From assembly GCA_947464955.1 (NCBI GenBank), contig CANHZI010000033.1, positions 1 through 32,687 on the forward strand: a DNA stretch of 32,687 bases. Reading direction: 5' to 3'. The position numbers and the translations under genes are program-made. This stretch comes from Oxalobacteraceae bacterium (GTDB lineage: Bacteria; Pseudomonadota; Gammaproteobacteria; Burkholderiales; Burkholderiaceae_D). Positions within the stretch are counted from its first letter, which is position 1, and each line of letters begins with the position of its first letter. Under the pieces are notes generated by a model. The model was not told the DNA's origin. It saw only the letters and a list, made by a program, of their open reading frames with translations, and did not search any database. Positions 27,664 to 32,687 of the stretch are shown in pieces.

Positions 27664-29577
27664 ATGTCTATGTACCGACAACTCTGGCTCGCTATTTCAC
27701 TGAGCACACTACTCGCACTTGCTGGTAGTCTGTTTGCATCGATTATGAGTTCGCGCTCTTATCTCAACGAGCAATTGCGCACTAAGAATAGTGATAACGC
27801 GACCGTTTTGGCACTTTCACTAAGCCAAAAAAATCTCGATGCAATCGAACTCGAATTAATCGTTAGTTCCTTGTTCGACAATGGCCATTATCAATCGATT
27901 CGAATTACAGACCCCAAAGGGCAGCTCATTGTCGAGAAAGTCGCTCCCGAGGAACATACAAGTGTGCCAGACTGGTTTACTTCTTTACTTCCCATCACAT
28001 CACAAGCTGGCGTGGCACAAATCAGTAGCGGTTGGAAACAACTCGGGACGATTTCCATTGTTTCTCAAACAGGTATCGCGTATCAAACATTGTGGAACTC
28101 GACTAGAGAAATGATCCTAGCCTTGGCTTTATCAGGTTTGCTTGCTTCATACCTAGGAACTTTGGTTATTCGCAGATTAAAGAAACCTTTACGAGACCTG
28201 ATTGATCAGGCACGTGCCATGGTTGAACGACGTTTCATTACGGTAGAGGAATCGAAAGTCCCAGAGCTCAAGCAGCTCAGCGTCGCCATGAATTCAACCA
28301 CAACCTTATTGAAAGCAATGTTTGCGGAAGAGGCTGAACGACTCGATCAACTTCGACGCCAAGCTAACACCGACACTGTTTGTGGTTTATATAACCGCGC
28401 AAATTTTCTAGCTCAACTACAAATCACAGTTGAAGAAGAAAACGCGCCACCGGGTAGTCTGATCCTTCTCAGATTAAACGGTCTCATCGAAGCAAATCGT
28501 AACTTGGGTCGGGTGAAAACAGATGCCCTACTTCGTAATCTAGGGCAAATTTTCAATGTATATCAAAATGAATTACCAGACGGTTTTGCTGCGCGTTTGA
28601 ATGGTACCGATTTCGCACTTCTGAGCCGCAATACAAGCATCGAAGATATGGTAAGTAGTTTGTTAGATCAAACTATCCACCTTTTTTCATCTGCGGATGC
28701 AGAGATCAAAGCCTTCGTCGGTTACGGCACCTTTGAGTATGGTATCTCGCCGAGTATTCTGTTGTCGCAGGTGGATGCAGCGGTCGCCAGTGCAGAAGCC
28801 AGTAACGTAAGCAGTGTCCATAAAGCGGCGCCTTTAAATATTGAGCATGCTCCAAAGTCGCTGGAAGAATGGGCAAAGTTAATTCAACGTGCGCTCGATC
28901 AAAAATGGGTCAAGTTGGACTATTTTCCTGTGATCGATCACAACAAAAAGCTTATTCATCAAGAGTCAGCTTTACGCCTGATGTTCGGCGGCGAATGGTT
29001 CCCAGCGGGCCGTTTTTTACCAATCGCAGAACGTCTTGGACTTAGCGCGAAATTGGATGTGATTTCGGTGAAGCTCGCACTTGAGGCTATCGAGAGTCAA
29101 AACTTCGAATCGCAGATCTCGGTGAACATTTCTGCCAAATCAATTCATGACCATGAATTCCGTGATCAAATTAAAGCATTACTGTCGATCAAGCCTGAAG
29201 CAAGTAAATCACTCTGGCTAGAAATTCCAGAAATCGGCGCTTTCGCCAATCTTGATACTTTCCGAAACTTCCAAAAAACGATAGAAAGTTCGGGTTGCAA
29301 ACTCGGCTTAGAACACTTTGGTAAGAACCTAGAACAAATCAATTTACTCAATACACTTGATATCGACTTTGTGAAATTTGATGTGAGTTTCATCCGCAAT
29401 ATCGAAGCTATCCCGGCGAATTTTGATTTCTTAAAAGGCGCAATTGCTATCCTTCATCGCATGAATCTCGAAGTGTATGTCGAAGGACTTGCCAGGGTGG
29501 AGGAATTCGAAGCCCTACGCACGCTTAGTCTAGAAGGCATGACAGGGCCCTATATCGGGAAAGTGTTCTCCGCTTAG
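27664..29577 (+). CDS. lapD: LapD-type c-di-GMP receptor with degenerate GGDEF and EAL domains
   Basis: A 637-residue inner-membrane protein. TM1 is at about residues 7-27, a periplasmic LapD/MoxY-type output domain at about 28-145, TM2 at about 146-168, then HAMP, GGDEF (about 230-385) and EAL (about 395-637). The GGDEF motif is NGTDF (N313-F317). In the EAL domain the signature reads E434-S-A, and the paired metal-binding aspartates are E550-H551 (LEHFG instead of DDFG). Both domains therefore look enzymatically dead, as in P. fluorescens LapD, which binds c-di-GMP and then traps LapG through its periplasmic domain. AAAGGGA 7 bases before the ATG is a strong ribosome binding site. lapG is just upstream and the adhesin gene converges on it. 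Confidence 0.93.
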   Translation: MSMYRQLWLAISLSTLLALAGSLFASIMSSRSYLNEQLRTKNSDNATVLALSLSQKNLDAIELELIVSSLFDNGHYQSIRITDPKGQLIVEKVAPEEHTSVPDWFTSLLPITSQAGVAQISSGWKQLGTISIVSQTGIAYQTLWNSTREMILALALSGLLASYLGTLVIRRLKKPLRDLIDQARAMVERRFITVEESKVPELKQLSVAMNSTTTLLKAMFAEEAERLDQLRRQANTDTVCGLYNRANFLAQLQITVEEENAPPGSLILLRLNGLIEANRNLGRVKTDALLRNLGQIFNVYQNELPDGFAARLNGTDFALLSRNTSIEDMVSSLLDQTIHLFSSADAEIKAFVGYGTFEYGISPSILLSQVDAAVASAEASNVSSVHKAAPLNIEHAPKSLEEWAKLIQRALDQKWVKLDYFPVIDHNKKLIHQESALRLMFGGEWFPAGRFLPIAERLGLSAKLDVISVKLALEAIESQNFESQISVNISAKSIHDHEFRDQIKALLSIKPEASKSLWLEIPEIGAFANLDTFRNFQKTIESSGCKLGLEHFGKNLEQINLLNTLDIDFVKFDVSFIRNIEAIPANFDFLKGAIAILHRMNLEVYVEGLARVEEFEALRTLSLEGMTGPYIGKVFSA

Positions 29578-29648
29578 TTCCTAAGAATCGCTATCTATAC
29601 ACCAAGAATACGAAACATCGGCTACCAACATTAAACGCAATCGTGTCA

Positions 29649-29668
29649 AGGTCGAACCAAATCGACCT
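29649..29668. other. Small hairpin in the lapD-adhesin gap
   Basis: AGGTCGA, loop ACCAAA and TCGACCT form a 7-bp perfect stem with no T tract. It lies 72 bases after the lapD stop. Function unknown; it may just be mRNA 3' structure. Confidence 0.35.
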
Positions 29669-29728
29669 CCGGCCCACAGCATCTAAATTTGGTCGCACAC
29701 CTTCAGCGCCTAAAGACTTGAGAGCCCC

Positions 29729-29764
29729 AAAAAAAAGGAGTGTCGTTGAAGACACTCCTTTTTT
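29729..29764. terminator. Bidirectional terminator between lapD and the adhesin gene
   Basis: GGAGTGTC (29737-29744), loop GTTGAA and GACACTCC (29751-29758) form an 8-bp stem flanked by eight A and six T, so it can terminate lapD rightward and the adhesin gene leftward. The adhesin stop is at 29780. Confidence 0.93.
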
Positions 29765-29779
29765 GTTTGCTGCTTTTGA

Positions 29780-32687
29780 TTAGTCTGTAATCAACTTACC
29801 TTTCGAAATCAAATCATTAATCACTTGAAGATCGCTAGTAAAGCCAGAGGTCAAATTCACACCGTTAAATATGATTTGTTGAACCGTATTGCCTGTAACG
29901 TCAGCAAACGCCCCACCCACAGTATGACCAGCTGTGAACGCCCCACTCGTGCTAATTGAAACAGTCGTGTTCGTTCCATCCCAGTTGAAGTGTACAAATT
30001 TATCGAGGGTACTACTGCTCTCACCTACTAACAAATCACGCAAATCGAGACGATCACCACCCGAAGCAAACGTACCAGTAGCGAAATCGGTAATCCGATC
30101 AATTGCCGGCGCAGCTGTCGTGCCATTATCATTCAAGCCCCACTTGAAGGTATCAGCACCAGCACCACCAGTCATGGAATCATTGCCTGTTCCACCGATT
30201 ATCACATCTCCACCACCTTGACCACTAATGGTGTCATTACCGCCATAACCAAAAATAATGTCGCCATTGGTATTGTTACCGACGAGATTATTTGCTGTCG
30301 CAGTGCCTTCCAAGTTTTGGTATCCACCCAAGTTGATCGTCAACACATTAGTCGAGACGTCACCATCTTTATCCGTAACCGTGTAGTTAAACGATGCAGT
30401 TAATTGCTGCCCAACTGTCATTGAACCACGGGTTGCCTCATTCATCGTGAAGGTGTAAGTGCCGTTGGAATTACCTACAAAAGTACCATAGGTGCTTGTT
30501 CCACTCCACACTACGCCTGAGGCGTTGATGCCATCTGCGCCACCTTGTGCAAACACACTACCACTAGTCGTCGGTAAAGGTTCAACCGTCGTAATCGATG
30601 CGAAGATGCCGAAACTTGAGGCTTGTTGTTCACGCGTGTAAATCTGTGTGACCAAATTACCACTTGAATCCTTAAATCCATTCAAGTTGACCACATAGTT
30701 TTGACCCGCAATATTGATCGTCGATGCCGAAGATGGCAAGGTAATGATATCGCGTGATGCATCATCGGTTGGCGTACCGGTATTTGGCGTCTCAGTATGA
30801 TCCAATCGAATCGTGAAAGGCACATTCGTCGTAATGCCATTAATCACTACATTGAATGACAAAGTCAAATCGGTGTAGTTCAATGGGCTACCGCCAATTG
30901 GGAAGTTATTGTGCGTAAATGTACCAACCTGGAACAATTGATTCAAGGCAACCCCAGTGCCGCCAGCAGAGGTAAATGAAGTGTTGTCGACTAAGGTGTA
31001 GCCAGAAGGTGTTCCACCGGTACCCCAAGTTAACACTTCTCCCAGTGGATCGGTATCCGGTGTTGTACCTTCGACTGCAGTAATCGTTGCGCCACTGTCG
31101 AGCACCGCATTAATGAAACCAGCCTTCAGATTATTCACGCTTAGAGTATCAACGCCAATAAAGATGTTATTGCTTGCGGCTGCTGTAATTGGCGAATCAT
31201 CTTCGACGTTGATCGTCAAAGTACCTGCGCCGCTGAGACTACCGTCGCTCGCACTCACCCCAAAATTCAGTGCTCTAATATCTTCACCCGCAGCAGCCTG
31301 ATCAATTGGTGCTTTCAATGTAAAGGTGTAATCGCCAGTGCTAGTTAAACTAATCGTAGCGACATCAACTGTACCTGCCTTACCAGTATAGGTTTGTCCC
31401 ACAAGGGTCCAAACAACTGCCACACCATTTGAGGTGATTCCTGTTGGCGCAGATGTAAAGGTCCAGGTTCGAGCTGGGCCATCAACGTCTGTCGATACCA
31501 TAGTACCGCTGACCGTCGCACTATTTGTGGTATCTGGCGAACCGCTAGTATCAGCGATCGCACCCGCCAAACCTTCTTCAGAAACACTAGCTGATTGATT
31601 TGTCACCACCGGTGCATCGTTGGTACCCGTAATCGTGAACGTGACATCTTGCACTGCAGAGTCTGCAGTGCCGTCATTCACCTTCACTTGATACGTGATT
31701 GTCAAAGTCTGACCCGCCGCCAAGAAATCTAAATTCGCTGCTGCTGGATCATACGTGTATCCAATCGCCGTAGCTGTACCACCATTAGAGATTTGCGACG
31801 TCGGTGTAATACTGAAAGCACCCGCTGCCGTCAAAGCAGTAGCACCTGCTGGTAATGTAAAGTTCACACCGTTCAACTGTACTACAGGTGAACCTACAAC
31901 AGAGGCTGTCAAGATATCGCCAACATCCAAATCAGAGAGTGCGAAGCTGCCGGTGATTGGCGCCAAGTTCTGTGCGGATGCATCGGCCGCTTCAACGATT
32001 GCTGCTGGGTTCGTCGTATCGGTCAACACTGGTGCATCGTTCGCACCGGTGATCGTGAACGTCACGTCTTGTACAGCGGAATCGGCTGTGCCGTCATTGA
32101 CCTTCACTTGATACGTGATCGTCAAGCTTTGGCCTGCACGCAAGAAGTCTAAGTTCGCGGCTGCTGGATCATAAGTGTACGCAATCGCTGTACCTGCACC
32201 ACCATTCGACGTTTGAGTCGTTGGTGTGATACTGAACGCACCTGCTGCCGTCAATGCTGTTGCACCAGCTGGCAAGGTGTAGTTAACACCATTTAACTGC
32301 ACTACTGGAGCGCCCACGACAGATGCTGTCAGGGTATCACCAACATCTAGATCCGATAATGCGAAGCTGCCTGTGATTGGTGCCAGGTTCTGCGCAGAAG
32401 CGGTAGCTAACTCGACCACAGCTGCTGGGTTCGTCGTATCCGTCAACACTGGCGCATCATTCGCACCGGTGATCGTGAACGTCACGTCTTGTACTGCGGA
32501 GTCGGCTGTGCCGTCATTGACCTTCACTTGATACGTGATCGTCAAGCTTTGGCCTGCACGCAAGAAGTCTAAGTTCGCTGCTGCTGGATCGTAAGTGTAC
32601 GCAATCGCTGTACCTGCGCCACCATTCGACGTTTGGGTCGTTGGTGTGATACTGAACGCACCTGCTGCCGTCAATGCTGTTGCACCA
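29780..32687 (-). CDS. Large repeat adhesin, C-terminal part (LapA/BrtA-like, type I secreted; partial)
   Basis: An open frame of more than 960 codons runs from the right edge to the TAA at 29780; the N-terminus lies beyond the window. In order: VCBS/cadherin-like repeats of 140 residues (from the edge to about 31600) with the recurring VTFTITGANDAPVLTDT; a further Ig-like repeat (about 31200-31600); a segment resembling the choice-of-anchor K domain (about 30580-31190, with VGTFTHNNFPI and LDHTETPN); another T1SS-type repeat (DKDGDVSTNVLTINL); four RTX nonapeptide-like motifs (GYGGNDTISGQGGGDVIIGG, about 30140-30285); and a C-terminal type I secretion target (DRITDFATG, GGDRLDLRDLL). Neighbouring lapE, lapG and lapD suggest it is the LapG substrate held on the surface, but its retention module and cleavage site would be in the missing N-terminus. 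Confidence 0.92.
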   Translation of the reverse strand, partial: GATALTAAGAFSITPTTQTSNGGAGTAIAYTYDPAAANLDFLRAGQSLTITYQVKVNDGTADSAVQDVTFTITGANDAPVLTDTTNPAAVVELATASAQNLAPITGSFALSDLDVGDTLTASVVGAPVVQLNGVNYTLPAGATALTAAGAFSITPTTQTSNGGAGTAIAYTYDPAAANLDFLRAGQSLTITYQVKVNDGTADSAVQDVTFTITGANDAPVLTDTTNPAAIVEAADASAQNLAPITGSFALSDLDVGDILTASVVGSPVVQLNGVNFTLPAGATALTAAGAFSITPTSQISNGGTATAIGYTYDPAAANLDFLAAGQTLTITYQVKVNDGTADSAVQDVTFTITGTNDAPVVTNQSASVSEEGLAGAIADTSGSPDTTNSATVSGTMVSTDVDGPARTWTFTSAPTGITSNGVAVVWTLVGQTYTGKAGTVDVATISLTSTGDYTFTLKAPIDQAAAGEDIRALNFGVSASDGSLSGAGTLTINVEDDSPITAAASNNIFIGVDTLSVNNLKAGFINAVLDSGATITAVEGTTPDTDPLGEVLTWGTGGTPSGYTLVDNTSFTSAGGTGVALNQLFQVGTFTHNNFPIGGSPLNYTDLTLSFNVVINGITTNVPFTIRLDHTETPNTGTPTDDASRDIITLPSSASTINIAGQNYVVNLNGFKDSSGNLVTQIYTREQQASSFGIFASITTVEPLPTTSGSVFAQGGADGINASGVVWSGTSTYGTFVGNSNGTYTFTMNEATRGSMTVGQQLTASFNYTVTDKDGDVSTNVLTINLGGYQNLEGTATANNLVGNNTNGDIIFGYGGNDTISGQGGGDVIIGGTGNDSMTGGAGADTFKWGLNDNGTTAAPAIDRITDFATGTFASGGDRLDLRDLLVGESSSTLDKFVHFNWDGTNTTVSISTSGAFTAGHTVGGAFADVTGNTVQQIIFNGVNLTSGFTSDLQVINDLISKGKLITD
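31621..32687 (-). repeat. Tandem 420-bp repeats encoding 140-residue adhesin units
   Basis: Matching sequence recurs in exact register every 420 bp, at 31621, 32041 and 32461, the last copy cut by the window edge. Comparing 32041-32267 with 32461-32687 I count 6 differences in 227 bases, all leaving the encoded residues unchanged. The copy at 31621 is clearly more diverged (13 differences in its first 60 bases). More copies probably continue to the right. Confidence 0.95.

Noticed and set aside
31621-32687. Regular repeats as a CRISPR array
   Set aside because: The period is 420 bp, the whole unit is coding and in frame, and there are no short repeats with unique spacers.

Overview
The window looks like chromosomal DNA of a betaproteobacterium, most likely order Burkholderiales and near Oxalobacteraceae (for example Undibacterium). 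This is inferred from gene order (nadK-recN; yqgE-ruvX-pyrB-pyrC'; rubA-pilGHIJ-chpA) and protein character, not from a database search. Apart from the repetitive adhesin gene at the right edge, the region reads as ordinary, densely packed core genome with short intergenic gaps. I saw no tRNA, rRNA, insertion sequence or CRISPR array.

Left part (1-11770): the 5' part of an FAD-dependent monooxygenase on the minus strand, then on the plus strand a GNAT acetyltransferase, NAD kinase, the repair ATPase RecN, ferrochelatase HemH and ApaH (hemH and apaH overlap by one base). Convergent to these lies a minus-strand block: yqgE, ruvX, pyrB, a dihydroorotase-like pyrC' that lacks the HxH zinc motif, a terminator, and a PlsC-type acyltransferase. 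A CPD photolyase gene diverges from yqgE.

Middle part (11789-24454): a complete type IV pilus chemosensory (Pil-Chp) cluster on the minus strand in the order pilG, pilH, pilI, pilJ, chpA, with a rubredoxin gene just upstream. ChpA is a giant hybrid kinase with several Hpt domains and a C-terminal receiver. hemL diverges from the rubredoxin gene, so two tetrapyrrole genes (hemH, hemL) lie in the window in separate units.

Right part (24455-32687): the most interesting region is a Lap-type adhesin control locus. It encodes a TolC-family outer-membrane protein with an extra C-terminal NTF2-like domain (lapE-like), a LapG-type periplasmic cysteine protease with an intact Cys-His-Asp triad, and a LapD-type membrane receptor with degenerate GGDEF and EAL domains. 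Convergent to them is the 3' end of a large repeat adhesin with 420-bp VCBS/cadherin-like repeats, RTX motifs and a type I secretion signal. By analogy with Pseudomonas fluorescens, LapD bound to c-di-GMP would sequester LapG and keep the adhesin on the surface; when c-di-GMP falls, LapG would cut the adhesin loose. The adhesin N-terminus and the LapB/LapC transporter subunits lie outside the window. Three copies of a TTAC(A/T)TGTAA near-palindrome precede the lapE-like gene and may be an undescribed operator.
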